Source: Bacteroidia bacterium
GTDB taxonomy: Bacteria; Bacteroidota; Bacteroidia; Bacteroidales; GWA2-32-17
Assembly (NCBI GenBank): GCA_016218155.1
Contig: JACREQ010000011.1
Coordinates: forward strand, 109,103-173,102
Direction of reading: 5' to 3'
Length of the DNA: 64,000 nucleotides
Positions 16,472-25,768 of this stretch are shown piece by piece. The notes below the pieces were generated by a model. That model saw only the letters and a list, made by a program, of their open reading frames with translations, made no database searches and was not told the DNA's origin. The position numbers and the translations under genes are program-made. The number at the start of each line of letters is the position of its first letter. Position 1 is the first letter of the stretch.

Positions 16472-19400
16472 TTAATATAGGTTTTTAGCAGCATCAAATA
16501 ATGCAAACATGTTAACAACATCAGTAAATTCAAATTCTTCAATATTGTTATTTAAAAATTCAACATTTTTAACACTAAAATCGAATTTATTAAATGTTGC
16601 TTTTACATGTTTTGATTCATAAATAAATTCATTTTCAACTAAGCAAAGGCAGCTTGTTTCATTATATGTTTTATGAAATAAAATTGTTTTGCCTTGTGAT
16701 TTGTTAATAGTGAAACCATTTTCAATCTCTTTAAAACTTTTTTCAGTCAGATAAAATTTAGGTTTGTCTTTAAATGGTTTTCCGCTTGTTGGGCAAAATG
16801 TTGTACAATTGCCACATTCGTTGCAGAAGTCACCAATATTTAAAACCTGAATGTTTTGATTAATATTTAAAACACCCGTTTTTTCAGTAATTATGTTTCC
16901 ACAACTTTTAATTGCTTTGTAAATATTTATTATTTTTGGCTCTATAAAGTAACTGTAATTAGCACGATTAGGGCAAACTGTTACGCAAATATTGCAAATG
17001 TCATCGCATAGTAAGCAACGTTTAGCTTCAGCGACAGCTTGCTCTTTAGTCAGCGGAGAAATTACTATATCGAAATTCTTTCTGTTTTCAATAGCAGATT
17101 CTGTAAGTTGTTCTGATTTTTCGCGAGTAGATTTTTTTACAATATAATCTTTGTGTTTTAAACCGCGATTTACTTTTTCTGTTTCAAAATTATAATTTAT
17201 TCCGGTACGATTTAATATTTCTGAAGCTACTTTTCTCCCGTCACCAACAGCTTTTACAATTGTTGCAGCACCTCGCATTGCGTCGCCACCAATGAAGATG
17301 TTTTTAATTTGGGTTTCGTAATTATTAGAATTTGTTTTAAGTAATTCTGGTTTTATAAAATCAATATCTACATCTTGTCCCAATGCCGGAATTATAGTAT
17401 CTGCTAATATTGAAAATTCTGAATGCTCTATTTTTATTGGCTTTGCTCTACCAGAAGAATCAGGTTCTCCAAGTTTCATTTTTGAACAAATCAAAGAAAT
17501 TACTTTCCCATTCTCAGATAGTATTTTTTCCGGAGCAGAGAGTTCAATTATTTCTATTCCTTCATCAATTAGTGCTGCAATTTCTTCAGCATCTGCTGGC
17601 ATTTCGTGAATTGTTCTTCTGTATACAACAGTTACTTTACCATTCGCAGGAACCATTCTGTATGCAGTGCGAGCTACATCCATTGCTGTATTTCCACCAC
17701 CAATTATTATAACATTATTCCCAATTTCAATATTGTTTCCGCTTTTAACAGAAGACAGAAAATCAAATGCATCTAAAACTCCGGTTGAGTTCTCGCCTAC
17801 AATGCCAAGCTTTTTAAATGTTTGGGCTCCTGTTGCAATGTAAATGAAATCACTTTCTTTTTGAATTTTCTCAAAAAATGTAGAATCAATTTTACTTGAA
17901 TAATGAATATTTACTCCAAGATTTTTAATTCTTTCAATATCTTTCTCAATGGATTGTTTTCTTAGTCGGAATGCAGGTATTGCATCAGCAACCATTCCAC
18001 CTGAGATATTTTTTGATTCGTAAACATTTACTGTAAATCCTGCAAGTCTTAAAAAGTAAGCACATGCAAGGCCGGATGGACCTGCACCAATTATAGAAAC
18101 TTTAAATCCGTTTTCTTTTGCAGGTTTTAAGAAATTCTCGTTGTTACCATAATCTGCAATAAATCTTTTTACCTCTCTTATTTTTATATTGTCGTCGTAA
18201 TTTATTCTTGTGCATTTTGACTGGCAAAGATGATCGCATACCATTCCTAAAGAAGCTGGAAATGGATTCTTTTTAAGAATTACTTCGAATGCTTTTTCAA
18301 ATTCACCAATAGATGTTAAATATAAATAATCAGGAATGTCCTGATTTGTTGGACATGTGTCAACACAAGGAGGGTGAATGCAATCAAAGTAATTTAATGC
18401 TCTACTTGTTTTAATATCTGGCGTGTGGAAAGAATCTCGGATATATGCCTTTTCAGAAATAACATTATCAGCGTATTTGTTAAGAAACTCAAGTTTATTT
18501 GTTATAGTCTTATTGTTTCTTATATTATTAATATATTGTAAAAGTCTCCCATAACCACCTGGTTTTAAAATGTCAGAACAAATTGTTACGGGTTGAAGTC
18601 CACAGTTAAGAATTTCTGAAATGTTAAAGCAATCAGCACCTGCACAAAAAGAAATATCTAATTTCCCGTTAAATTCATTTTGAAGTTTTTTAGCAAGATT
18701 AATACTTATAGGGTGTAGTGCACGACCACTCATGTACATCATTTTTTCTTCAGCAGAAAAAATGTTTTTATTATTGATACTTTCTAAAGTATTTGTAAGT
18801 TTAAGATTAAACTGAACGTTGTTTTTATCTGCAGCCTGCTGTAATGAGTTAATAAGTTTAAGTGCATCAGCGTATTTTAAATCATGTTCAAATGCAATAT
18901 CCGGAACCTCGGTTTTAAAGCCTAGTTTAGTGTTTAAAATTTCTCTTAATTCTTTTGACCCAAGTAAAGTGGGGTTTAACTTTATTGTTGTGTTGAATTT
19001 TTTCTCATTAATAAGATATAGTCCAATGTTTTCAATTTCTTCAGGTGGACAGCCATGCATTGTTGATAAAGTAATATTATCAGTTACTTTGTTAGGGATA
19101 TAAATGCTTGTGATTTCTGGATAAAAAGGTTCTAATAATTCAATATATTTTTCTTTTTCTGCTTTGCAATTTTCCATTTTGTTAAAAAACCATTGAACAT
19201 TTTCTTTTAACATGCCATCCATGTTGTAACCAGCGCTCATGTTAAAAATTACGCCAATATCTTCACTTTTTTCAAAATTTAATTTGTGTTTTAACAAATG
19301 TATAAGAATCCATGCTTTTAAATATTCGTCAAATGTTTCGTGAATTTTAAGTTCCTGTGACCATTCGCAGTTATAACCTTCATCCTGCATGTCGATGCAA

Positions 19401-19693
19401 GGTTTGGAAACATTTATTTCGTCAAGTGTTTGAATGGTTTTTAATTCAATATATCTTGCACCACAAAGCCAGGCCGAAATAATATTCTGTGCCATCTGAG
19501 AATGTGGACCTGCAGCAATTCCAATAGGTGTTTCTAAAATTTGTCCGTAACGCGATATTTTAAAAGTATCGTTTATAGATGGTCTGAAAAAAAGCTCTTC
19601 AGGAATACCAAATATTTCATTTTTTTCGCTAAAATCTTTTTCAATAATCTGGTATAATCTTTTAATTCCAATAATGGAAAATTTGTCTGACAT
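16472..19693 (-). CDS. ygfK: YgfK: putative selenate reductase-like Fe-S flavoprotein
   Basis: I take the start at 19693 (MSDKFSII), giving 1073 residues, because family members begin at the 'IFGIPEELFF' region and the 21 codons upstream look non-coding. The N-terminal TIM-barrel part (about 1-430) carries GIAAGPHSQMAQNIISAW and ARYIELKTIQTLD, which are near-diagnostic for YgfK. The central GltD-like part has CIHPPCVDTCPT, GAGPSGLACAYFLRLAG (FAD) and GGGNTAMDVARTA (NAD(P)H). The C-terminus has two ferredoxin-like clusters (CDDICNICVTVCP and CNECGNCTTFCP). It is the probable electron-transfer partner of the Mo hydroxylase encoded downstream, although an unrelated plus-strand gene lies between them. 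Confidence 0.88.
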   Translation of the reverse strand: MSDKFSIIGIKRLYQIIEKDFSEKNEIFGIPEELFFRPSINDTFKISRYGQILETPIGIAAGPHSQMAQNIISAWLCGARYIELKTIQTLDEINVSKPCIDMQDEGYNCEWSQELKIHETFDEYLKAWILIHLLKHKLNFEKSEDIGVIFNMSAGYNMDGMLKENVQWFFNKMENCKAEKEKYIELLEPFYPEITSIYIPNKVTDNITLSTMHGCPPEEIENIGLYLINEKKFNTTIKLNPTLLGSKELREILNTKLGFKTEVPDIAFEHDLKYADALKLINSLQQAADKNNVQFNLKLTNTLESINNKNIFSAEEKMMYMSGRALHPISINLAKKLQNEFNGKLDISFCAGADCFNISEILNCGLQPVTICSDILKPGGYGRLLQYINNIRNNKTITNKLEFLNKYADNVISEKAYIRDSFHTPDIKTSRALNYFDCIHPPCVDTCPTNQDIPDYLYLTSIGEFEKAFEVILKKNPFPASLGMVCDHLCQSKCTRINYDDNIKIREVKRFIADYGNNENFLKPAKENGFKVSIIGAGPSGLACAYFLRLAGFTVNVYESKNISGGMVADAIPAFRLRKQSIEKDIERIKNLGVNIHYSSKIDSTFFEKIQKESDFIYIATGAQTFKKLGIVGENSTGVLDAFDFLSSVKSGNNIEIGNNVIIIGGGNTAMDVARTAYRMVPANGKVTVVYRRTIHEMPADAEEIAALIDEGIEIIELSAPEKILSENGKVISLICSKMKLGEPDSSGRAKPIKIEHSEFSILADTIIPALGQDVDIDFIKPELLKTNSNNYETQIKNIFIGGDAMRGAATIVKAVGDGRKVASEILNRTGINYNFETEKVNRGLKHKDYIVKKSTREKSEQLTESAIENRKNFDIVISPLTKEQAVAEAKRCLLCDDICNICVTVCPNRANYSYFIEPKIINIYKAIKSCGNIITEKTGVLNINQNIQVLNIGDFCNECGNCTTFCPTSGKPFKDKPKFYLTEKSFKEIENGFTINKSQGKTILFHKTYNETSCLCLVENEFIYESKHVKATFNKFDFSVKNVEFLNNNIEEFEFTDVVNMFALFDAAKNLY

Positions 19694-19802
19694 ATTATAA
19701 ATATCTAATTGAAGTGTATTAAAATTTGTATTGTAAAAATACAATAAATTTAACAATGCTTATATTTTCAGCATTTATTATATTTTTAAAAATGGTTTAA
19801 AA

Positions 19803-20687
19803 CTAAAGTTCAATCTTTTTCTCTAGTTTCATTTGATCATTAGCGAATAATCTTACAAAATATTTTCCTTTAGGATAACCAAAAACCGATGTTTTAATCT
19901 CATAAGTATATTTATCTGGGTTCTGAGGTTTATTTGCAAAAAATCTTTTAACAACGTGTCCGATAGAATCGCTAAGTGTTAATGAAACACTACTGTTTTT
20001 CCATATGCTATATTCAATGTCTCCATATAAAGAATCAGGAACACCCGAAAACAATCGTGCTGTATCTGGTTTAAATGTTAATGAATACCAGGAGAAATCT
20101 ATAGGTAAATTTTTTATTGTAGCTAAAAGATTATGTAATTTTTTTAATTCTTTTCTTTTGTTAGAATTGGATGATCCTACAGAAGATAATGGGTGATTGT
20201 CTGAAATAACCCAAACAGCATTTTGCATTATCCCATCTTCAAATGAATTTTTGTCTAAAAACTTAGCAAGTTTAACAAGTCCGCTATCAGCCATATGTCC
20301 TATATCAAATTTTTCATTGGTAGAAGGAGAGTGATTTGAAGCCTGACAACAAAATCCATAAATATTAATATTTTTTTCTTCACCGGCTTTTACAAGAATA
20401 GGGATCTCTTTTACAACCAAAATATCCTGAACAGTAGAATCTACAGAATTTAACCTTCTTCCAGCCTCTACATATATTGTAGTATCAACAGAAGTAATAT
20501 TAATAATATTAAGACTGATACATTCACCTCCATGACCTCCTTTTCCTTTAACAGTGGCTCTTATCAGACCTTTGTTTACAGCGTCTTCAATTCCAAGTTT
20601 TTTTTCTGTTACTTTATTATCATTTGAAAGACTGGAAAATAGAATTATTACTGACAATAATATTGTTTGAAAGATTATTGATTTCAT
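19803..20687 (-). CDS. Secreted protein with possible thioester-type domain
   Basis: A 294-residue exported protein with a hydrophobic signal (about 4-20). The N-terminal half contains GFCCQASNHSP (Cys113/Cys114) followed about 40 residues later by IMQNAVWVISD (Gln155, Trp159). The spaced Cys and QxxVW pattern recalls thioester adhesin domains, in which Cys and Gln form an internal covalent bond; this is a resemblance by eye only. The C-terminal 75 residues form a beta-rich module ending GKYFVRLFANDQMKLEKKIEL, similar in shape to a T9SS sorting domain but without the usual NP motif. It is not part of an obvious operon. The function is unknown. Confidence 0.6.
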   Translation of the reverse strand: MKSIIFQTILLSVIILFSSLSNDNKVTEKKLGIEDAVNKGLIRATVKGKGGHGGECISLNIINITSVDTTIYVEAGRRLNSVDSTVQDILVVKEIPILVKAGEEKNINIYGFCCQASNHSPSTNEKFDIGHMADSGLVKLAKFLDKNSFEDGIMQNAVWVISDNHPLSSVGSSNSNKRKELKKLHNLLATIKNLPIDFSWYSLTFKPDTARLFSGVPDSLYGDIEYSIWKNSSVSLTLSDSIGHVVKRFFANKPQNPDKYTYEIKTSVFGYPKGKYFVRLFANDQMKLEKKIEL

Positions 20688-20760
20688 ATGACTTTATTTT
20701 TTAGGGGAGGTTCAGTTATAAATAACTTGTTTTGCAGCATTAATATTATTTAAAAAATAA

Positions 20761-20794
20761 AATAACCGTTCGATTTATTTATCGAACGGTTATT
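20761..20794 (-). terminator. Rho-independent terminator of glyA
   Basis: A perfect 14-bp stem (20761-20774 with 20781-20794), loop TTATTT, lies 17 bp after the glyA stop. On the minus strand it is followed by a T-rich stretch (TTATTTTTTAAATAAT). Confidence 0.8.
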
Positions 20795-20811
20795 AAATAA
20801 GAAAATATGTT

Positions 20812-22092
20812 TTAGTAAGCAAACAATTTGAATTGCTTCATCATTTCGTTTACTTCATTACCGGTTTTGTTAATTACATCTTCGTTTGTAATATTTGAAA
20901 TTACTCTGTCAACTAAATCAACAATAATTGGCATATGTTCTTCTTTCATTCCACGAGTTGTAATGGCAGGAGTTCCAACACGAATACCTGAAGCCTGAAA
21001 TGGTGAACGTGTATCAAATGGAACCATATTTTTATTGATGGTAATATGCGCTTTAACTAAGGTATTTTCAACTTGTTTTCCTGTAATATCGGGAAATTTG
21101 GTGCGAAGATCGATAAGCATCAAATGGTTATCTGTTCCACCTGAAATTACTTTATATCCTTTATTAACAAATTCTTCAGCCATTTTAACTGCATTTTTTC
21201 TAACTTGTTTTATGTATTCTTTGTAAGAAGGATTTAATGCTTCGCCAAATGCAACTGCTTTTGATGCAATAACATGCTCGAGAGGACCACCTTGAATTCC
21301 AGGAAAGACAGCAGAGTCAATCAAAGCAGACATCATTTTAATTTCACCTTTTGGAGTTTTTAATCCCCATGGATTTGGAAAATCGATACCAATTAATATA
21401 ATTCCACCTCTTGGTCCTCTTAAAGTTTTATGTGTAGTAGATGTAACAATGTGACAATGTGGGAATGGGTTGTTTAGTTCTTTTGCTGCGATTAATCCGG
21501 CAGGATGTGAAATGTCTGCCATTAATAAAGCACCAATTTTATCAGCAATTGATCTCATGCGGGCATAATCCCAATCGCGACTATATGCAGAAGCACCGGC
21601 AACAAGCATTTTTGGTTTATGCTCAAAAGCTAGTTTTTCCATTTCTTCATAATCAATTAATCCGGTATCTTCTTTTACTCTGTATGCAAAAGGTTGGTAT
21701 AGAATACCAGAATAATTAACCGGTGAACCATGAGTTAGATGACCTCCATGAGATAAATCTAATCCCATAAATTTATCGCCTGGTTTTAAAACTGCAAGCA
21801 TAACTGCAGCATTTGCCTGAGCACCTGAATGAGGCTGAACATTAGCATACTCGGCACCAAAAAGTTGTTTAATTCTGTCAATTGCAAGTTGTTCTGTTTG
21901 GTCAACAATCTCGCAACCACCATAGTAGCGTTTGCCGGGATAACCTTCGGCATATTTATTTGTTAAAACTGAACCCATTGCTTCCAGCACTTGTTGGCTT
22001 ACAAAATTCTCTGAAGCGATTAGTTCGATACCATGGAGCTGTCTGTTATGCTCTTCTTCGATAAGATCAAATATTTTTATATCTTTTTCCAT
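20812..22092 (-). CDS. glyA: Serine hydroxymethyltransferase
   Basis: A 426-residue PLP enzyme that interconverts serine and glycine with tetrahydrofolate, supplying one-carbon units in the cytoplasm. The PLP-lysine motif [13 protein letters not shown] and the N-terminal [10 protein letters not shown] are diagnostic, and the length is normal. It is a single-gene unit with its own -7 box upstream and a strong terminator downstream. In an organism degrading purines it would also feed glycine and formyl units, but nothing in the sequence links its control to the XDH cluster. Confidence 0.97.
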   Translation of the reverse strand: MEKDIKIFDLIEEEHNRQLHGIELIASENFVSQQVLEAMGSVLTNKYAEGYPGKRYYGGCEIVDQTEQLAIDRIKQLFGAEYANVQPHSGAQANAAVMLAVLKPGDKFMGLDLSHGGHLTHGSPVNYSGILYQPFAYRVKEDTGLIDYEEMEKLAFEHKPKMLVAGASAYSRDWDYARMRSIADKIGALLMADISHPAGLIAAKELNNPFPHCHIVTSTTHKTLRGPRGGIILIGIDFPNPWGLKTPKGEIKMMSALIDSAVFPGIQGGPLEHVIASKAVAFGEALNPSYKEYIKQVRKNAVKMAEEFVNKGYKVISGGTDNHLMLIDLRTKFPDITGKQVENTLVKAHITINKNMVPFDTRSPFQASGIRVGTPAITTRGMKEEHMPIIVDLVDRVISNITNEDVINKTGNEVNEMMKQFKLFAY

Positions 22093-22129
22093 TGTGAATA
22101 AATATTTATGTATAAAAATGAAACAGTGC

Positions 22130-22137
22130 CAAAGTTA
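22130..22137 (-). promoter_or_regulatory. -7 element of glyA
   Basis: Minus-strand TAACTTTG matches TAnnTTTG, 37 bp before the glyA ATG. No clear -33 box. Confidence 0.4.
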
Positions 22138-22215
22138 AGCTTTTACAATACACACGATACATCTAATGTCAAAAAATATTTATAAAACACATGTGAATAA
22201 AAAATATAATATTAG

Positions 22216-22247
22216 TTTGGCTGGAAAAAAAAGATGTTATACTTTAG
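22216..22247 (+). promoter_or_regulatory. Bacteroidota-type promoter of the DUF4190-like gene
   Basis: TTTG (22216-22219), a 20-bp spacer and TACTTTAG (22240-22247) give one of the clearest two-part promoters in the window, with the ATG 38 bp downstream at 22286. Confidence 0.55.
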
Positions 22248-22285
22248 CTCCCGAAAACTTATTATTAATCTAAAACTTTTAAATT

Positions 22286-22678
22286 ATGGAAGAAACTACA
22301 CAAAAACCTCAGGGTAAGGGATTAGCAATCGTTGGATTTATTCTCTCGTTATTGATGATCGTTAGTATTTGGTTCGTTTGGGGCGCTGCTGCTATTGTTC
22401 AGGCTGCTGGTGGAAACGGTTTTATTTCACTTGGTGTTTGTTTGGTAATAGCTATTGTTGGCTTACTATTAAGCTTCATGGGTATGAAGAAATTAGGTGC
22501 AACAGGTGGTGGAAAAGGTTTAGCAATGACAGGTTTAATTATTAACGTAGTTGTTGTTTTACTTTTAGGTTATTTTATGTATTCAGTAAGTCAAGTACCA
22601 TCTTTCGAAGGTACACTTAATGAATTTGGTAGTGAACTAGACAACGCTATGCAACAATTAAATGATAGCATTCAGTAA
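22286..22678 (+). CDS. DUF4190-like small membrane protein
   Basis: A 130-residue integral membrane protein with three hydrophobic helices (about 12-35, 45-66, 75-100). The paired motif GKGLAIVGFILSLL ... GGKGLAMTGLIINVV is the repeated half-pattern of DUF4190 proteins. The C-terminal about 25 residues are acidic and probably soluble. It has its own promoter and a strong terminator. Function is unknown; such proteins are often envelope-associated. Confidence 0.7.
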   Translation: MEETTQKPQGKGLAIVGFILSLLMIVSIWFVWGAAAIVQAAGGNGFISLGVCLVIAIVGLLLSFMGMKKLGATGGGKGLAMTGLIINVVVVLLLGYFMYSVSQVPSFEGTLNEFGSELDNAMQQLNDSIQ

Positions 22679-22700
22679 TTAAAAAAAATTATTAAATTTT

Positions 22701-22731
22701 AGAGCTGTCAATTTTTGACAGCTCTTTTTTT
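22701..22731 (+). terminator. Rho-independent terminator
   Basis: A perfect 10-bp stem AGAGCTGTCA/TGACAGCTCT (22701-22710, 22716-22725) is followed by six or more T. It lies 22 bp after the DUF4190-like gene and only about 18 bp before the GTG start of the next gene. Confidence 0.85.
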
Positions 22732-22743
22732 ATAAAAAATATT

Positions 22744-23217
22744 GTGAATAATTTTATTAAGCGCTCTCGGTTAATAGTAATAATTGGTATTGTTGGCTTT
22801 ATTGATGTAGCTTTTTCAATAATTTCAGGCGTATTTAAAATATTCACCGGTATTGAGTTTCTAAATATTGCAGAAGCAAATATTAATCAGAGTAACGGTT
22901 TAGATAAAGTTGATGGATTTGAAAAAGCAGTTAATAATCTAAATAATGCTTTTGGTGGGCAACTTGTGTTTGCAAATAAATTAGTAGAAAACTCAATTAT
23001 ATTAGGAGTAATAGTTATTGTATCTGCATTAATAAGCTTTGTAGGTCTAATGTGGATGTGGAATTTAAGAAAAAAGGGGTTTTTATATTTTGTATTGGGA
23101 CAATTAGTTCCAATTGCTTCATTTTTAATCTTTGTTGGATTTAGTTTTAGCTATTTGTGGTTGTTGCCAATTATCTTTATTTTGCTTTGGGCTTACAACC
23201 TAAAGTATATGAGCTGA
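22744..23217 (+). CDS. Small membrane protein, unknown
   Basis: A 157-residue protein starting at a GTG (MNNFIKRSRL...). It has about four predicted membrane segments (roughly 10-32, 78-102, 108-130, 132-152) and a soluble loop of about 45 residues after the first one. I do not recognise the family. The start lies immediately after a strong terminator with no space for a separate promoter, so expression would depend on read-through. Its membrane topology resembles that of its two small neighbours, but the sequence is different. Confidence 0.6.
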   Translation: MNNFIKRSRLIVIIGIVGFIDVAFSIISGVFKIFTGIEFLNIAEANINQSNGLDKVDGFEKAVNNLNNAFGGQLVFANKLVENSIILGVIVIVSALISFVGLMWMWNLRKKGFLYFVLGQLVPIASFLIFVGFSFSYLWLLPIIFILLWAYNLKYMS

Positions 23218-23316
23218 CAAAATCCTGTTTAGAACCCATACAATTAAGCATTTAATAATAATTATATCTAAGTGTCCATGCTTAGTATTGCTTTTCTTCA
23301 AACAATTTTATTTTGA

Positions 23317-23324
23317 TACATTTG
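23317..23324 (+). promoter_or_regulatory. -7 element of the 142-residue membrane protein gene
   Basis: TACATTTG is a perfect TAnnTTTG match 22 bp before the ATG at 23347. The -33 region is T-rich without an exact TTTG. Confidence 0.5.
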
Positions 23325-23346
23325 TTAAACTAAAAAATATAATATT

Positions 23347-23775
23347 ATGGCATTAGGTGAATCGGAAATAATTTTAATTGTTGCTTTATTAATTTTTTGT
23401 GGGCTAGCTATTTTACTAGCTATACTTTATATCACAACTCTTCAAAATACCTTAAAAGCAGTAAGTGAAGAAAATCAGAAAATGAAACCTAATGCTGTCT
23501 GGATGATGTTTATTCCGGGTTTTGGAATGGTTTGGCAGTTTATTGTAGTAAAAGCAATTTCTGATTCTTTAAAAGCAGAATATATTAAAAGAAATTTACC
23601 AGAAGATGAAAGTAACTTTGCTTATTCAACTGGTAAAACTTCATGTATACTTAACTGTTGTGCAATGGTGCCATATTTAGGAATAATTGCAGCACTTATT
23701 GGTTTAGTATTCTGGATAATTTACTGGTCAAAAATAGTTAATTATAAAAACAGTTTAATTTCAAGTATTCAATAA
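23347..23775 (+). CDS. Membrane protein, unknown
   Basis: A 142-residue protein with a hydrophobic N-terminal helix (8-30), a second hydrophobic stretch around NAVWMMFIPGFGMVWQFIVV (about 50-70) and a third near the end (about 100-128). The motif 'PNAVWMMFIPGFGMVW' recurs in uncharacterised Bacteroidota membrane proteins, as far as I recall. A Cys pair (LNCCAM) precedes the last helix. No function can be assigned. Confidence 0.6.
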   Translation: MALGESEIILIVALLIFCGLAILLAILYITTLQNTLKAVSEENQKMKPNAVWMMFIPGFGMVWQFIVVKAISDSLKAEYIKRNLPEDESNFAYSTGKTSCILNCCAMVPYLGIIAALIGLVFWIIYWSKIVNYKNSLISSIQ

Positions 23776-23812
23776 TTAACTTACTTGTTCTCTTTGGATA
23801 TCACTTAAAAAA

Positions 23813-25618
23813 TTATTCTTCTGAAAAATAATTCAGCTTTTTACGATAAGCTGAAAATATATTTGCGCGTGATACAAATCCCAGATATTTCCCATCTTTT
23901 ACAACGGCTATATTAAAGTTACCCGATTCCTGGAATTTTTTCACAACTTCTTCCATTGTATCTTCAGGTGAAACCGTTACTTGTGGTATAAACCCTAAAT
24001 CTTTTACCAAGAGTGTGTCATAAAATTCTGGTTTAAATATGATATGCTTTATATGATCTAAAAAAACAATTCCAAGGAAATTATTTTCTTCATCGGTAAT
24101 TGGGTAAAGATTTCTATTTGAGTTACTAATTATTTCTGTAAGTCTTTTAAGTGTATCTGTAGGTTTTACTGTTCTAAAATTTGTTTCGATATGCTTCTCC
24201 ACTTTCATCATTGAAAGTACTGCTTTGTCTTTGTTGTGTGTTATCAGATTCCCATCTTTTGCAAGTTTTCTAGTGTAAATTGAGTGAGGATTAAAACCTC
24301 TGGCAATAGCATAAGAAATAGTAGATACCAGCATTAACGGGAAAATAAGTTCATAACCATTAGTGATTTCTGCGATTAAAAATATTCCAGTTAATGGAGC
24401 ATACATAACTCCAGATAGAAGTCCTGCCATGCCAACTAGTGCGTAGTTACTGGCTTGAATTTTAATGCCAAAAACTTCGAAAAGTTTTGCAAATAAAAAC
24501 CCAAGATTTGCTCCTAAAAAAAGTATTGGAGCAAATATACCGCCAACTCCGCCTGCACCAAATGTAACAGCTGTTGCTATTGATTTAAAAATAACAAGTG
24601 CCAGAAACATTAGTATTACAGAATAAATACTGTCTTTATATGCATAAAACTGACTGTGTTCAAATAAATATGAATAATCGCCATGTAAACTTGAATTTAC
24701 AGTTTGGTATCCTTCGCCAAATAGTGATGGCATAAAAAATATTAGTATTCCAAGTATAGTTCCTCCAATTAATAATCTTACAATCCATGAGGATATTTTC
24801 TTGAAAAGTTTTTTTATTTGTATTTGAATTGCAGTAAAATATACAGCAAATAATCCTGTAAGAAGTCCTAATACTAAATAATATGGTATTTCTCTAATGT
24901 TAAATTTGCTTATTAATTGAAAATCATAAATAACATCTTGCCCAAAGAAAAGGTAAGAAGCCAATGCACCGGTAACAGAAGAAATAAGCAATGGTAAAAT
25001 AGAAGCCATTGTTAAATCGAGCATGAAAATTTCTAAAGCAAAAACTATCCCCGTAACAGGAGCTTTAAATAATGATGCAATTGCAGCAGCACCTGCGCAT
25101 CCAATTAGCAGGATTGTTTGTTTGTAGCTTAATCTTAAAAGTTGAGCAAGCGAAGAACCTACCGATGCACCTGTTGTTACGGAGGGTCCTTCTAGTCCAA
25201 CAGAACCACCAAATCCAACTGTTATTGTACTTGCAAGTATTGTTGTATAAATATTAGAAGCTTTTAGTTTTCCATCTAATCTTGAGATTGCATATAAAAC
25301 ATTAGGAATTTCAGGCTTTGGTTTTTTCTTAATAATAAATTTTAAAAGAACAATTACAATTAGAATTCCAATTGCAGGATATGCCAAATAAAGTAAAACC
25401 TGATATTTGTCTGAGAAGTTGTAGGTAAGTAAATAGCTGATAAAATGTACAGTATTTTTAATTAGGACTGCTGTAAGTCCTGCTAAAGCTCCGACCAAAA
25501 TACTAAGAAAAATTATAAAATATTTGTCGCTAATATGTTTAAGCCTCCAGATAAGAATTCTATTGATGAAATCATGAATATTTGAAGAGATGTTTACCAT
25601 CTTAGAATAATAATGCAA
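23813..25618 (-). CDS. ClC-family chloride channel/transporter with CBS pair
   Basis: A 601-residue membrane protein. The ClC core (about 30-440) shows GGSVGLEGPS with the gating glutamate Glu143, the selectivity region GAGGVGGIFAP, and YAPLTGIFLIAEIT. At the place of the internal proton glutamate of exchangers it reads FALEIFML, so the second acidic residue is replaced by Ile197. This points to channel-like or uncoupled transport. The C-terminus carries two CBS motifs (about 460-515 and 530-590), probably nucleotide-sensing. The second Met (residue 7) is an alternative start. Confidence 0.9.
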   Translation of the reverse strand: MHYYSKMVNISSNIHDFINRILIWRLKHISDKYFIIFLSILVGALAGLTAVLIKNTVHFISYLLTYNFSDKYQVLLYLAYPAIGILIVIVLLKFIIKKKPKPEIPNVLYAISRLDGKLKASNIYTTILASTITVGFGGSVGLEGPSVTTGASVGSSLAQLLRLSYKQTILLIGCAGAAAIASLFKAPVTGIVFALEIFMLDLTMASILPLLISSVTGALASYLFFGQDVIYDFQLISKFNIREIPYYLVLGLLTGLFAVYFTAIQIQIKKLFKKISSWIVRLLIGGTILGILIFFMPSLFGEGYQTVNSSLHGDYSYLFEHSQFYAYKDSIYSVILMFLALVIFKSIATAVTFGAGGVGGIFAPILFLGANLGFLFAKLFEVFGIKIQASNYALVGMAGLLSGVMYAPLTGIFLIAEITNGYELIFPLMLVSTISYAIARGFNPHSIYTRKLAKDGNLITHNKDKAVLSMMKVEKHIETNFRTVKPTDTLKRLTEIISNSNRNLYPITDEENNFLGIVFLDHIKHIIFKPEFYDTLLVKDLGFIPQVTVSPEDTMEEVVKKFQESGNFNIAVVKDGKYLGFVSRANIFSAYRKKLNYFSEE

Positions 25619-25718
25619 TTTTAAATTTATATTACGAAAGTAGCTTAAATATTAACAATATCCAATGAAAAACAAAATTTTGAAAATAATAAGTCATATT
25701 TTATTTGTGAAAAATAAG

Positions 25719-25749
25719 TTGTGAACTTGTGTCTTTTTTATTAGGTTTG
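25719..25749 (+). promoter_or_regulatory. Promoter of the DUF4293 gene
   Basis: TTG at 25719-25721, a 20-bp spacer and TAGGTTTG (25742-25749), a full -7 consensus, lie 19 bp upstream of the ATG at 25769. Confidence 0.5.
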
Positions 25750-25768
25750 TATTAAAGTTAATTGGTTT

